From: Zoogloea sp.
GTDB lineage: Bacteria > Pseudomonadota > Gammaproteobacteria > Burkholderiales > Rhodocyclaceae
Assembly (NCBI GenBank): GCA_023150095.1
Contig: JAKLLO010000002.1
Span: 1 to 64,000 of the forward strand
Direction: 5' to 3'
Length of the DNA stretch: 64,000 bases
Shown: positions 47,579 to 56,259 of the stretch, in pieces
Layout: every line of letters begins with the position of its first letter
How positions within the stretch are numbered: the stretch's first letter is position 1
Notes under the pieces: generated by a model
What the model was told of the DNA's origin: nothing
Database searches by the model: none
What the model saw: the letters and a program-made list of their open reading frames with translations, nothing else
Position numbers and translations under genes: made by a program

Positions 47579-48741
47579 ACGTCGACTGGCTGCCCGGCAA
47601 CGCCCTCACGTTGCTGGAAAACGGTGCCGAGTTCTTCCCTGCCCTCGAAGCCGCCATCGACGGCGCCGGGCACGAGATCTTCCTCGAGACCTACATCTTC
47701 GCCGACGACGAGACCGGCCACCGGGTCGCCGCAGCCCTGCGCCGGGCCGCCGGCCGCGGTGTGGCGGTGCGCCTGCTGGTGGATGGCTTCGGCGGGCGCG
47801 AGTTCGTCGCCGCGCTGATGGAGGGGCTCGTGGCGGCCGGGGTGAATGTGCTGATCTACCGCCGCGAGATGGCCGCCCTGTCGCTCCAGCGCCATCGCCT
47901 GCGCCGGCTGCACCGCAAGCTGGCGGTCATCGACGGGCGGATCGCCTTCGTGGGCGGCATCAACATCATCAGCGACTACAACCACGACGACCCGAGCCTC
48001 ATCACCCCGCGCCAGGATTTCTCGGTACGCATCGAGGGGCCGCTCCTCGGGCCCATCCACCGCACCGTCGCCCACGTCTGGGAGCTCGTCGCGTGGGCCT
48101 CGTTCCGCCGCCGCGCACGCCTCACCGGCACCCCGCCGGCCTGCCCGCTGCCCTGCGGCACGGTCGAAGCCGGCTTCCTCATCCGCGACAACATCCGCCA
48201 CCGTCACGACATCGAGGACGCTTATCTGCTGGCCATCGCCGCCGCCCGCCGCGAGATCGTCCTCGCCAACGCCTACTTCCTGCCTGGCCGGCGCTTTCGC
48301 CAGGCGCTGCTCGCCGCCGCCCGGCGCGGCGTCAACGTCACCCTCGTCACCCAGGGCTGGACGGACCACCCGCTCCAGCAGCGGGCCACCCGCGCGCTGT
48401 ACGGGCAGTTTCTGGCCGGCGGCGTGCGCATTTTCGAATACCACCTGAGCCACCTCCACGCCAAGGTGGCGGTGGTGGACGAGCGCTGGGCCACCGTCGG
48501 CTCCTCCAACATCGACCCCTTCAGCCTGCTGCTGGCACGGGAAGCCAACGTGGCGGTGCGCGACGCCGCCTTCGCGGAGGATCTCCACCGCCGGCTGCAG
48601 CGGGTGATGAAGGACGGCAGCCGCGAGATCTCCGCCGCCGACTGGCAGCGCGGCCCGCGCCTGCAGCGCCTCATCAACTGGCTGTCCTACGGCCTGGTGC
48701 GACTGATGATCGGCCTCGCCGGCTACGGCGGACGGCACTGA
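47575..48741 (+). CDS. clsB: Cardiolipin synthase B
   Basis: 388 residues, phospholipase-D superfamily. Two HxKxxxxD motifs are visible: RLHRKLAVIDGRIAFVGGIN and LHAKVAVVDERWATVGSSNI, the pair that forms the active site. In E. coli ClsB (YbhO) makes cardiolipin from phosphatidylglycerol at the inner membrane. There is no N-terminal membrane segment. It overlaps the EEP gene, so the two are likely translated together. Confidence 0.92.
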   Translation: MNVDWLPGNALTLLENGAEFFPALEAAIDGAGHEIFLETYIFADDETGHRVAAALRRAAGRGVAVRLLVDGFGGREFVAALMEGLVAAGVNVLIYRREMAALSLQRHRLRRLHRKLAVIDGRIAFVGGINIISDYNHDDPSLITPRQDFSVRIEGPLLGPIHRTVAHVWELVAWASFRRRARLTGTPPACPLPCGTVEAGFLIRDNIRHRHDIEDAYLLAIAAARREIVLANAYFLPGRRFRQALLAAARRGVNVTLVTQGWTDHPLQQRATRALYGQFLAGGVRIFEYHLSHLHAKVAVVDERWATVGSSNIDPFSLLLAREANVAVRDAAFAEDLHRRLQRVMKDGSREISAADWQRGPRLQRLINWLSYGLVRLMIGLAGYGGRH

Positions 48742-48748
48742 CGCTTTG

Positions 48749-48810
48749 GGAATAGGAAATGGGGAGTGGGAAGTGGGAGAATCCTGCCCATTCCCCATCA
48801 ACCCTTTCCC
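48749..48810. repeat. A/G-rich inverted-repeat segment between clsB and rfaE2
   Basis: A purine-rich run (GGGAATAGGAAATGGGGAGT, then GGGAAGTGGGAG) is followed by a pyrimidine-rich part containing CCCATTCCCCAT and CCCTTTCCC, an imperfect inverted match. It looks like the same class of dispersed intergenic repeat as the GAGTGAGGAG inverted repeat between hoxY and hoxH. It lies directly before the rfaE2 start. Confidence 0.6.
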
Positions 48811-48813
48811 GTC

Positions 48814-49299
48814 ATGTATCCCGCTCCCGCCTTCGAATCCAAGATTTGCCCGCCCGACCAGCTCGCCGCCCGCGTGGCCAGCCTGCCGCGTCCGCTGGTG
48901 TTCACCAACGGCTGCTTCGACATCCTCCACCGTGGCCACGTCACCTACCTGGGCCAGGCCCGGGCGCTGGGCGCGGCGATGGTGGTCGCCCTCAACAGCG
49001 ACGCCTCGGTGCGCCGCCAGGGCAAAGGCGATGACCGCCCGATCAACACCCTCGAAGACCGCCTGGCGGTGATGGCGTCCCTGGGCTGCGTCGATCTGGT
49101 CACGTGGTTCGACGAGGACACCCCCATCGCCCGCATCCTCGAATGCCAGCCCGACGTGCTGGTCAAGGGCGGCGACTGGCCGGTCGATCGCATCGTCGGC
49201 GCCCCCGAAACCCTGGCCCGGGGCGGCAGCGTGCATTCCATCCCCTTCGAGCATCAGCGCTCCACCACCTCGCTGCTCGAAAAGATCCGCCGACTTTGA
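48814..49299 (+). CDS. rfaE2: D-glycero-beta-D-manno-heptose 1-phosphate adenylyltransferase
   Basis: 161 residues from the ATG at 48814 (MYPAPAFESKICPPDQLAAR); the frame opens earlier in the repeat. Nucleotidyltransferase with the HxGH motif in FTNGCFDILHRGHVTYLGQA, and VALNSDASVRRQGKGDDRPI. It adds AMP to heptose-1-phosphate for the lipopolysaccharide core. This is the stand-alone adenylyltransferase domain of the enteric fusion HldE; the kinase domain must be elsewhere. Confidence 0.93.
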   Translation: MYPAPAFESKICPPDQLAARVASLPRPLVFTNGCFDILHRGHVTYLGQARALGAAMVVALNSDASVRRQGKGDDRPINTLEDRLAVMASLGCVDLVTWFDEDTPIARILECQPDVLVKGGDWPVDRIVGAPETLARGGSVHSIPFEHQRSTTSLLEKIRRL

Positions 49300-49324
49300 T
49301 CTGGCGGGTCACGGAGTCACGCAC

Positions 49325-50818
49325 ATGACGATCCAGTCAAACCGCCCCCGCACCAACGCCGCATCGGCGCGGCAGATGAATTCCCGTACTGCCCCGGCCA
49401 TTGGCGCGATTCTCTGGACGCTGAGCTGGGCGCCCTCAAGCGCCTGGGCCGCCCACGCAGACTTCACCGGGCTCGGCTACTCCATGCTGGGTGGCGCCGC
49501 CGGCTTCGTTGGCGGCGTGGCGCTATCGCTCTACCTGCTGCCCAAACGGAAGCCCGGTTTTGCCCGCGGCCTGCTTGCCTTCGCACAGGCCATCGTCGGC
49601 ACCCTCGGGATGGCCTTCGCAGGGGCCAACATCGGCGCCCTCGTCTATGGCGTCGTAAAGCGCACCGACCAGAACCGCCAGGTTGCCGAAGCGGCCCAGT
49701 ATCAGAACAGCCCCCTGAAACTCGCCGCCTGCTCGGCCGCCGACGCCAGTTCGACCGCCGGGGCGAGGCCGCGCCCCCAGGAAGCCCCGGCGCCGTGGCT
49801 CCCAGGCTCGGCGGCCACGACGACGTGGCTCACCCAGGCGACGCCTGCGCCGTCGCTGTCCAGCTCGGCTTCCGAGGTGAGGCGGCTCATCCAGGAGGCG
49901 CCGACGCCGTGGCTGACACGCCTGGCCCTGGATTGCGGACTGCACGGCCCCGCACGAGCGGATGTCTATTTCGCCGCGATGGAGAGGCTCAAGGTTGAGT
50001 CGCCCTCGAAGGATGTCCGCAGCGAGTACTGCGTGGTGCTGCGCGCATCTCACCACGCACGCGCCATCCCCCAGCTTCAGACCCTGATCGACGCAAAACT
50101 GCCCTGGGATTGCCCGGGCCACGACGGCACGCCGGGCTGGTGGGACGCCCTCAATGACTCAGCGGATCACGAGCGGGATCTGCAGTGGCTCGGAATGCTG
50201 CGCAAAGCCGGTGCAGATTTTCGTCTTTACACCCCGATCGGCGGGCAGATACTGCATCGCATTACCCAATGCGGCGCGCCGGCCATGATTCTCATGGCGC
50301 TCGAAGCCGGCGCTGACCCAAGCCGGGCCAACCCGAACGGTATCGGCTCACCGCGCGTCCAGTGGGCGCTGCGCCGACACGCGCCCGCATCCGAATCCTG
50401 CGCCGTGGACCGACTAGAGCACCCGCTGGATCGCGCGGCCATCTCCCGGATCGATGCCCTGATCGGCGCCCTCTCGGCACAGGACGCCAACCAGCAGGCA
50501 TCCGGCGGCGAGACGCCACTGTTCTCGATTTATGGCCACACCAGGCAAATGACCGTCCTCCTGCGTGCCGGCGCCCGCATCGACATCCGCAGCAACAACG
50601 GGCGCACATTTCTCCATAATGCGCAAAAGCTGGATCCGGAGGCCATTGCTCTACTGGCAGCGCAACCTGCCGAGCAGCTGCGTTCGCTGGGCAGGCGGCA
50701 ACCGGCCACAGGCCCGGACGGACGGCAGCCGGTGGAGTCGCTGCTGGATATCGCACGCAAGCGCGGAGATAAGGCACTGGAAAACTTGCTGTGCGCCAAC
50801 GGCGCCGACGGCTGCTGA
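49325..50818 (+). CDS. Membrane protein with ankyrin-like C-terminus
   Basis: 497 residues, family not recognised. The N-terminus has about three hydrophobic segments (IGAILWTLSWAPSSAWA, YSMLGGAAGFVGGVALSLYL, FAQAIVGTLGMAFAGANIGAL). A low-complexity linker at about 135-205 has three near-repeats of EAPAPWL type. The C-terminal 290 residues resemble degenerate ankyrin repeats (GGETPLFSIYGHTRQMTVLLRAGARIDIRSNNG-like, broken by diverged units; MILMALEAGADPSRA). Such domains usually bind proteins. It is flanked by rfaE2 and cysK with no obvious functional link. Confidence 0.7.
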   Translation: MTIQSNRPRTNAASARQMNSRTAPAIGAILWTLSWAPSSAWAAHADFTGLGYSMLGGAAGFVGGVALSLYLLPKRKPGFARGLLAFAQAIVGTLGMAFAGANIGALVYGVVKRTDQNRQVAEAAQYQNSPLKLAACSAADASSTAGARPRPQEAPAPWLPGSAATTTWLTQATPAPSLSSSASEVRRLIQEAPTPWLTRLALDCGLHGPARADVYFAAMERLKVESPSKDVRSEYCVVLRASHHARAIPQLQTLIDAKLPWDCPGHDGTPGWWDALNDSADHERDLQWLGMLRKAGADFRLYTPIGGQILHRITQCGAPAMILMALEAGADPSRANPNGIGSPRVQWALRRHAPASESCAVDRLEHPLDRAAISRIDALIGALSAQDANQQASGGETPLFSIYGHTRQMTVLLRAGARIDIRSNNGRTFLHNAQKLDPEAIALLAAQPAEQLRSLGRRQPATGPDGRQPVESLLDIARKRGDKALENLLCANGADGC

Positions 50819-50892
50819 TCCGCGCACTCGTCCCCGCCCAGCCGCAGCACCTGAAACGGCCAAGCGTGCTTTGTTTATTCCAATTTGAGCTA

Positions 50893-50906
50893 TTGATGTA
50901 GATCAA
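50893..50906. promoter_or_regulatory. Perfect FNR/ANR-type box upstream of cysK
   Basis: TTGATGTAGATCAA, an exact match to the FNR consensus TTGAT-N4-ATCAA. It lies 53 bases before the cysK ATG. The surrounding 60 bases are AT-rich. A TAAAAT -10-like box (50914-50919) is too close for class II activation, so the site may instead repress or serve another start. Confidence 0.6.
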
Positions 50907-50958
50907 GTAACACTAAAATTAATTAGTGACTGAACGCATCCCGGGAAGGAGAACTGCA

Positions 50959-51891
50959 ATGCGCATCGCCAACAACGTCGCCGAACTGGTCGGCAACACC
51001 CCGCTGGTCAAGCTCAACCGCCTGGCCCCTGCCAGCGGCGCCACTGTCGCCCTCAAGCTGGAGTTCTTCAACCCGGCCCACAGTGTGAAGGACCGCATCG
51101 CCGTGGCGATGCTCGACGCCGCCGAAGCCGCCGGCAAGATCGGCCCGGACACCATCGTCCTCGAGCCCACCTCCGGCAACACCGGCATCGGCCTGGCGAT
51201 GGTCTGTGCCGCCCGCGGCTACAAGTGCGCCTTCGTGATGCCCGAAACCATGAGCCGCGAACGCAAGCTGCTGCTCAAGGCCTACGGCGCCGAGCTGATC
51301 CTCACCCCCGGCCCCGAAGGCATGCCCGGCGCGATCAAGAAGGCCGAGGAACTCGCCGCCGCCGACTCCCGCTACTTCATCCCGCAGCAGTTCGACAACC
51401 CGGCCAACCCGGCCATCCACCGCGCCACCACCGCCGAAGAGATCTGGGCCGACACCGACGGCCAGGTGGACATCTTCGTCTCGGGCGTGGGCACCGGCGG
51501 CACCGTCACCGGCGTCGGCGAGGCCCTCAAAGCCAAGAAGCCCGGCGTGAAGGTCGTGGCCGTCGAGCCCGCCGCCAGCCCGGTGCTGTCGGGCGGCGCC
51601 CGCGGCCCGCACCCGATCCAGGGCATCGGCGCCGGCTTCGTGCCGGGCATCCTCAACACCACCATTTACGATGAAGTGGTGCAGGTGCCCAACGACGCCG
51701 CCCTCGACACCGCCCGCCGCCTGGCGAAGGAAGAAGGCCTGCTGGTCGGCATCTCCTCCGGCGCCGCCGTGTGGGCCGCCCTGCAGGTGGCCGAACGCCC
51801 CGAGAACGCCGGCAAGCTGATCGTCGTCATCATCCCGTCCTTCGGCGAGCGCTACCTCTCGACCGTGCTGTTCCAGCATCTGGAAGTCTGA
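50959..51891 (+). CDS. cysK: Cysteine synthase A (O-acetylserine sulfhydrylase)
   Basis: CysK makes cysteine from O-acetylserine and sulfide with PLP. The ATG at 50959 ([20 protein letters not shown]) has AAGGAGA upstream and gives 310 residues. The PLP lysine is in [12 protein letters not shown], the substrate loop is [14 protein letters not shown], and the PLP phosphate loop is [25 protein letters not shown] and [15 protein letters not shown] complete the family pattern. The length and SVKDR motif favour CysK over CysM. Confidence 0.95.
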   Translation: MRIANNVAELVGNTPLVKLNRLAPASGATVALKLEFFNPAHSVKDRIAVAMLDAAEAAGKIGPDTIVLEPTSGNTGIGLAMVCAARGYKCAFVMPETMSRERKLLLKAYGAELILTPGPEGMPGAIKKAEELAAADSRYFIPQQFDNPANPAIHRATTAEEIWADTDGQVDIFVSGVGTGGTVTGVGEALKAKKPGVKVVAVEPAASPVLSGGARGPHPIQGIGAGFVPGILNTTIYDEVVQVPNDAALDTARRLAKEEGLLVGISSGAAVWAALQVAERPENAGKLIVVIIPSFGERYLSTVLFQHLEV

Positions 51892-51908
51892 GCGCATCCC
51901 GCACCCAG

Positions 51909-51942
51909 CCGCGGGGGCCGACGTTCGCGTCCGCCCCCGCGG
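51909..51942 (+). terminator. Hairpin downstream of cysK
   Basis: CCGCGGGGGC (51909-51918) pairs perfectly with GCCCCCGCGG (51933-51942). Only a short T3 follows, so termination is probable but not strong. Confidence 0.5.
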
Positions 51943-51985
51943 GCCGTTTACACTGGCTCCCTTTCATCCTCCGGCAGAACCTCGC

Positions 51986-53137
51986 GTGAGCCCCTTCGAC
52001 TTCTCCACCGGCCCCGACCGCGCCGGCTCCGACAGCATCAAATGGCGCCGCTACGCCGGCCGCGACGTGATCCCCATGTGGGTCGCCGACATGGATTTCG
52101 CCGCTCCGCCGCCGGTGCTGGACGCCCTGCGCGCCCGCCTCGACCACGGCGTGTTCGGCTACGCCGACCCGTGGCCGTCGGTGGCGGACGCCGTGATCGA
52201 AGGCATCGCCCGCGACCACGGCTGGCGCATCGAGCCCGACTGGCTGGTGTGGCTGCCGGGCGTCGTCACCGGCTTCAACATCGCCGCCCGGGCCGTGGGC
52301 CAGACCGGCGACGGCATCTTCACCGCCACGCCGGTGTATCCGCCCTTCCTTCACGCCCCGGCCCATTCGGATCGTCGCCTCGTCACCACCCCGCTGGTAC
52401 CGAACGGCGCCCGCTGGGAATGGGACTGGCCAGCCACCGAGGCCGCCATGGCCGACGGCGTACGCCTCTTCATGCTGTGCAACCCCCACAACCCGGTCGG
52501 CCGCGTGTTCGACCGGGACGAGCTCGGCCGCATCGCCCAGCTTGCCGAACGCCACGACCTCGTCATCTGTTCCGACGAGATCCACTGCGGCCTGGTGCTC
52601 GATCCGGCCACGCCGCACATCCCCATCGCCGCGCTGGACGAAGCCGTCGCCCGCCGCACCATCACCCTGATGGCGCCCTCCAAAACCTGGAACATCCCGG
52701 CCCTGTACTGCGCCTTCGCGATCATCCCCGACGCGGGCCTGCGCGCCCGCTACAAGCGCGCGATGGCCGGCATCGTGCCCCACGTGAATGTGCTGGGCCT
52801 CACCGCCACCGAGGCCGCCTACCGGGATTGCGGCCCCTGGCGCGAGGCCCTCATCGACACCCTGCGGGCCAACGCCGCGCGGGTGGTCGAGGTGATCGAC
52901 GCCCTCCCCGGCGTCGCCACCACGCCCGTCGAGGCCACCTACCTGGCGTGGATCGACTGCCGGGATTTCCTCCAGACGCGCGGCATCGCCAACGCCGCAG
53001 CGCACTTCGAAGCCCACGGCGTCGGCCTCTCGGACGGCAAGGACTTCGGCCTGCCCGGTTTCGTGCGCCTCAACTTCGGCTGCCCGCCCAGCCGCCTCGA
53101 AGAAGGCCTCGCCCGCATCGCCCGCGCGGTGGCCTGA
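51986..53137 (+). CDS. MalY/PatB-family PLP C-S lyase
   Basis: 383 residues, GTG start. Fold-type I aminotransferase-like enzyme. KWRRYAGRDVIPMWVADMDF is the typical N-terminus of MalY/PatB; the PLP lysine is in LMAPSKTWNIPALYCAF; CNPHNPVGRVFDRDEL and ICSDEIHCGLVLD bind cofactor. PatB-like enzymes cleave cystathionine to homocysteine. Being next to cysK suggests sulfur amino acid metabolism, but substrate is not determined. Confidence 0.9.
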   Translation: MSPFDFSTGPDRAGSDSIKWRRYAGRDVIPMWVADMDFAAPPPVLDALRARLDHGVFGYADPWPSVADAVIEGIARDHGWRIEPDWLVWLPGVVTGFNIAARAVGQTGDGIFTATPVYPPFLHAPAHSDRRLVTTPLVPNGARWEWDWPATEAAMADGVRLFMLCNPHNPVGRVFDRDELGRIAQLAERHDLVICSDEIHCGLVLDPATPHIPIAALDEAVARRTITLMAPSKTWNIPALYCAFAIIPDAGLRARYKRAMAGIVPHVNVLGLTATEAAYRDCGPWREALIDTLRANAARVVEVIDALPGVATTPVEATYLAWIDCRDFLQTRGIANAAAHFEAHGVGLSDGKDFGLPGFVRLNFGCPPSRLEEGLARIARAVA

Positions 53138-53143
53138 CGCCCC

Positions 53144-54364
53144 GTGAGCGCTCATCCACGCCCGGGCCTGCCCCGGGATTTCAAGCTCTATCTGCTGATC
53201 AGCGTCATCGGCGCCATCGTCCACTTCGGGCAGGGCGTGGCGGTGGGCTGGTCGGTGTATGAGCAGACCGGCTCGCCGATGGCCCTCGGCCTCGTCGGGG
53301 TCGCCCAGTTCCTGCCGATCCTGATCCTCTTCCTGCCCGCCGGTCATGTGGCCGACCGCTTCGAGCGGCGCAGGGTGATCGTCGCCAGCCTCGTCCTCAC
53401 TGCCAGTGCCACCCTGCTGCTGGCGCTGGCCGCGGGGCTGCACCTGAGTGTCGGCTGGACCTACGCCGCGCTGGTCGTCTCCGGCTGCGCCCAGATCCTC
53501 AACCGGCCGGCGCGCGACGCGCTGATGCCCGCGCTGGTCCCGCCGGGGCAGCTTGCGCCCGGCATCGCGATCGCGTCGTCGCTGCATCAGGTGGCGTCGA
53601 TGGCCGCCCCGGCGGTGGCCGGCATGGTGCTCGCGGCCTTCCATTCGGCCCTGCCGATCCACGCCGCCAACTGCGCGCTCACCCTCGTCGCCCTTGGCGC
53701 CACGCTCGCCATCCGCCAGCGCTCCCGCGGCCAGCCCGCCACCGGTGGCGCCGGCCGGCTGGCCGAGGTGCTGGCCGGCTTCACCCACGTGTGGCGCACC
53801 CGCCTGCTGCTGGCGGTGATGAGCGTCGACCTGGTGGCCGTGCTGTTCGGCGGCGCGGTGGCGCTGCTGCCGATCTACGCCAAGGACATCCTGCAGGTGG
53901 GCCCGGCCGGGCTGGGCATCCTCAGCACCGCGCCCGCCGTGGGCGCCGCCACCGCCGGGCTGCTGATCGCCCGCTTCGGCGTGGCGCTGGACGCCCGGCT
54001 GTTCCTCGGCGCGGTGGGTGGCTTCGGGCTGATGACTGTCGTCTTCGGGCTGTCCACGTCCTTCCCCCTGTCGCTGGTCGCGCTGGCGCTCCTGGGCGGG
54101 CTCGACAGCATCAGCGTGGTGATCCGCCAGACGGTGATCCAGCAGGCCACGCCCGACGCCCTGCGCGGCCGGGTGGGCGCGGTGAATCGCGTGTTCATCA
54201 GCTCGTCCAACGAACTGGGCGCGCTGGAATCCGGCCTCCTCGCGGCGCTGGCCGGGCCGGTGGCGGCGGTGGTCGGCGGCGGGCTCGTCACGGTGCTGGT
54301 GGCGGTCGCCAGCCCTCGCGTCTTCCCCCAGCTCCGATTGCTGCGGCGCAGCGCAAACGACTGA
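53144..54364 (+). CDS. MFS transporter (EntS/MFS_3-like)
   Basis: 406 residues, GTG start, about 12 hydrophobic segments. VGVAQFLPILILFLPAGHVA and DRFERRRVIVASLVL (MFS loop 2-3 motif DRFxRRR) are visible. It resembles the MFS_3 group that includes the enterobactin exporter EntS. Substrate unknown. It begins 6 bases after the lyase stop, so the two are co-transcribed; the pair could export a product or by-product of sulfur metabolism, which is inference. Confidence 0.88.
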   Translation: MSAHPRPGLPRDFKLYLLISVIGAIVHFGQGVAVGWSVYEQTGSPMALGLVGVAQFLPILILFLPAGHVADRFERRRVIVASLVLTASATLLLALAAGLHLSVGWTYAALVVSGCAQILNRPARDALMPALVPPGQLAPGIAIASSLHQVASMAAPAVAGMVLAAFHSALPIHAANCALTLVALGATLAIRQRSRGQPATGGAGRLAEVLAGFTHVWRTRLLLAVMSVDLVAVLFGGAVALLPIYAKDILQVGPAGLGILSTAPAVGAATAGLLIARFGVALDARLFLGAVGGFGLMTVVFGLSTSFPLSLVALALLGGLDSISVVIRQTVIQQATPDALRGRVGAVNRVFISSSNELGALESGLLAALAGPVAAVVGGGLVTVLVAVASPRVFPQLRLLRRSAND

Positions 54365-54378
54365 TCCCACAGCATTTT

Positions 54379-54419
54379 CTGATCTAACTCAAACCCGCCA
54401 GACTTTCCCGGCGCATACT
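54379..54419 (+). promoter_or_regulatory. Candidate FNR-dependent promoter of the hox operon
   Basis: CTGATCTAACTCAA (54379-54392) is an FNR-type box with 8 of 10 consensus positions. A -10-like CATACT lies at 54414-54419. If transcription starts near 54426, the box centre is at about -40.5, within one base of the -41.5 position of class II FNR activation. No -24/-12 promoter is seen, although many hox operons use sigma54. Confidence 0.5.
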
Positions 54420-54447
54420 CGTGACGTGACTCCCACAGGAGACGTCC

Positions 54448-56259
54448 GTGGCCACACCTCCCCTCCCCGCGCCGGCCGACCTTGACGGCGTGCTGCTGCG
54501 ACACCAGCACAACCCGACCCGCCTGCTGCAGATCCTCATCGACGCCCAGGATCTGACCGGCTGGCTGCCGGCCCCGACCCTCACCCACATCGCCGCGGCC
54601 CTCGGCATCCCCCGCGCCCGGGTCGAAGGCGTGGCCGGTTTCTACAGCTTCCTGTACATCCGGCCCGTCGGGCGCTACCGGGTGCTGTTCTCCGACAACA
54701 TCACCGACCGCATGCTCGGCAACGACGGGCTGATGGACGCCCTGTGCCGCAAGCTGTGGGTCGAGCCCGGCAAGCTGTCGGAAGACGGCCTGGTGAGCGT
54801 GGCCACCACCTCCTGCACCGGCCTGTGCGACCAGGGGCCGGCGATCCTCGTCAATGGCCTCGCCATCGGGCAGCTCAATCACCGGCGCATCAACGAGATC
54901 GCCGAACTGATCCGCCAGCAGCGCCCGCTCGATCTGTGGCCGGAGGAGTACTTCCGGGTGGACGACAACATCCGCCGCAAGGACGCCCTGCTCGAACTCC
55001 AGATGCCGCCGGGCGACGCGCTCCGCGCCGCCATCGCCCGTGGCCGCGACGGCTGGCTCGACGAGGTGCGCGCCTCGCGCCTGCGCGGCCGGGGTGGCGC
55101 AGGCTTCGCCACCGCGGTGAAGTGGGAAAGCGCCCGCAACGCGCCGGGCGCCGACAAGGTCATCGTCTGCAACGCCGACGAAGGCGAGCCCGGCACCTTC
55201 AAGGACCGCGTGCTCCTCAACAGCTACGCCGATCTGGTTTTCGAGGGCATGAGCCTCGCTGCCTGGGCCATCGGTGCCCAGACCGGCTTCCTCTACCTGC
55301 GCGGCGAGTACCGCTACCTGCGCCCGCAGCTCGAAGCCGTGCTGGCCCGCCGACGCGAGGCCGGGCTGCTGGGCGCCGCCATCCTCGGCACGCCGGGCTT
55401 CGACTTCGACATCCAGATCCACCTGGGCGCCGGCGCCTACGTGTGCGGCGAGGAATCCGCGCTCATCGAATCCCTCGAGGGCAAGCGTGGCACCCCGCGC
55501 ATCCGCCCGCCCTTCCCGGTGATCAAGGGCTACCTCGGCCGCCCGACGGCGGTGAACAACGTCGAGACACACGCCAAGACCTGCCTCATCGCGCTCTCGG
55601 GCGGCGCGGCCTTCGCCGACACCGGCACCGCCCAATCCACCGGCACCAAGCTGCTGTCCATCTCCGGCGACTGCGCAGCGCCCGGCATCTACGAATACCC
55701 CTTCGGCGTGCCCATCACCCGCATCCTCGAAGACTGCGGCGCCAGCGACACCCAGGCCGTGCAGGTGGGCGGCGCGGCGGGCATGTGCCTCGCCAGCTAC
55801 GAGTTCCACCGCCACATCGCCTATGAAGACGTGCCAACCGCCGGCGCCTTCATGATTTTCGACGGCACCCGCGATCTGTTCGACGTGGCCCGCGCCTTCG
55901 TGCATTTCTTCGCCCACGAGAGCTGCGGCTTCTGCACCCCGTGCCGCGTCGGCACCTCGCTGCTCAAGGGCTTCATGGACAAGCTGGCCGACGGCCACGG
56001 CGCCCGGGCGGATCTCAACGACATCGAATGGCTCGACCGCCTGCTCAAGAACGCCAGCCACTGTGGCCTCGGCAGCGCGGCGCCGAACCCGGTGATCGAC
56101 ACCCTGCAGAAGTTCCGCCCGGCCTACGAGCGGCGGCTGGTGTCGCTCGATTTCGAGCCGGCCTTCGATCTGGATGCCGCCCTCGCCGAAGCCCGCCAGA
56201 TCACCGCCCGCGACGACCCCGGCGCCCACCTGAAGACCCATGAGGAGGATGCGCAATGA
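54448..56259 (+). CDS. hoxF: NAD-reducing hydrogenase, diaphorase large subunit HoxF
   Basis: 603 residues, GTG start. HoxF carries FMN and passes electrons between NAD(H) and the hydrogenase module. N-terminal about 170 residues are a NuoE-like thioredoxin fold in which only the second Cys pair (TTSCTGLCDQGP) is seen. The NuoF-like part has RGRGGAGFATAVKWES, NADEGEPGTFKDR, the FMN loop GAGAYVCGEESALIESLEGK, and the 4Fe-4S ligands ESCGFCTPCRVG and NASHCGLGSA. Its stop overlaps hoxU (ATGA). Confidence 0.97.
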   Translation: MATPPLPAPADLDGVLLRHQHNPTRLLQILIDAQDLTGWLPAPTLTHIAAALGIPRARVEGVAGFYSFLYIRPVGRYRVLFSDNITDRMLGNDGLMDALCRKLWVEPGKLSEDGLVSVATTSCTGLCDQGPAILVNGLAIGQLNHRRINEIAELIRQQRPLDLWPEEYFRVDDNIRRKDALLELQMPPGDALRAAIARGRDGWLDEVRASRLRGRGGAGFATAVKWESARNAPGADKVIVCNADEGEPGTFKDRVLLNSYADLVFEGMSLAAWAIGAQTGFLYLRGEYRYLRPQLEAVLARRREAGLLGAAILGTPGFDFDIQIHLGAGAYVCGEESALIESLEGKRGTPRIRPPFPVIKGYLGRPTAVNNVETHAKTCLIALSGGAAFADTGTAQSTGTKLLSISGDCAAPGIYEYPFGVPITRILEDCGASDTQAVQVGGAAGMCLASYEFHRHIAYEDVPTAGAFMIFDGTRDLFDVARAFVHFFAHESCGFCTPCRVGTSLLKGFMDKLADGHGARADLNDIEWLDRLLKNASHCGLGSAAPNPVIDTLQKFRPAYERRLVSLDFEPAFDLDAALAEARQITARDDPGAHLKTHEEDAQ

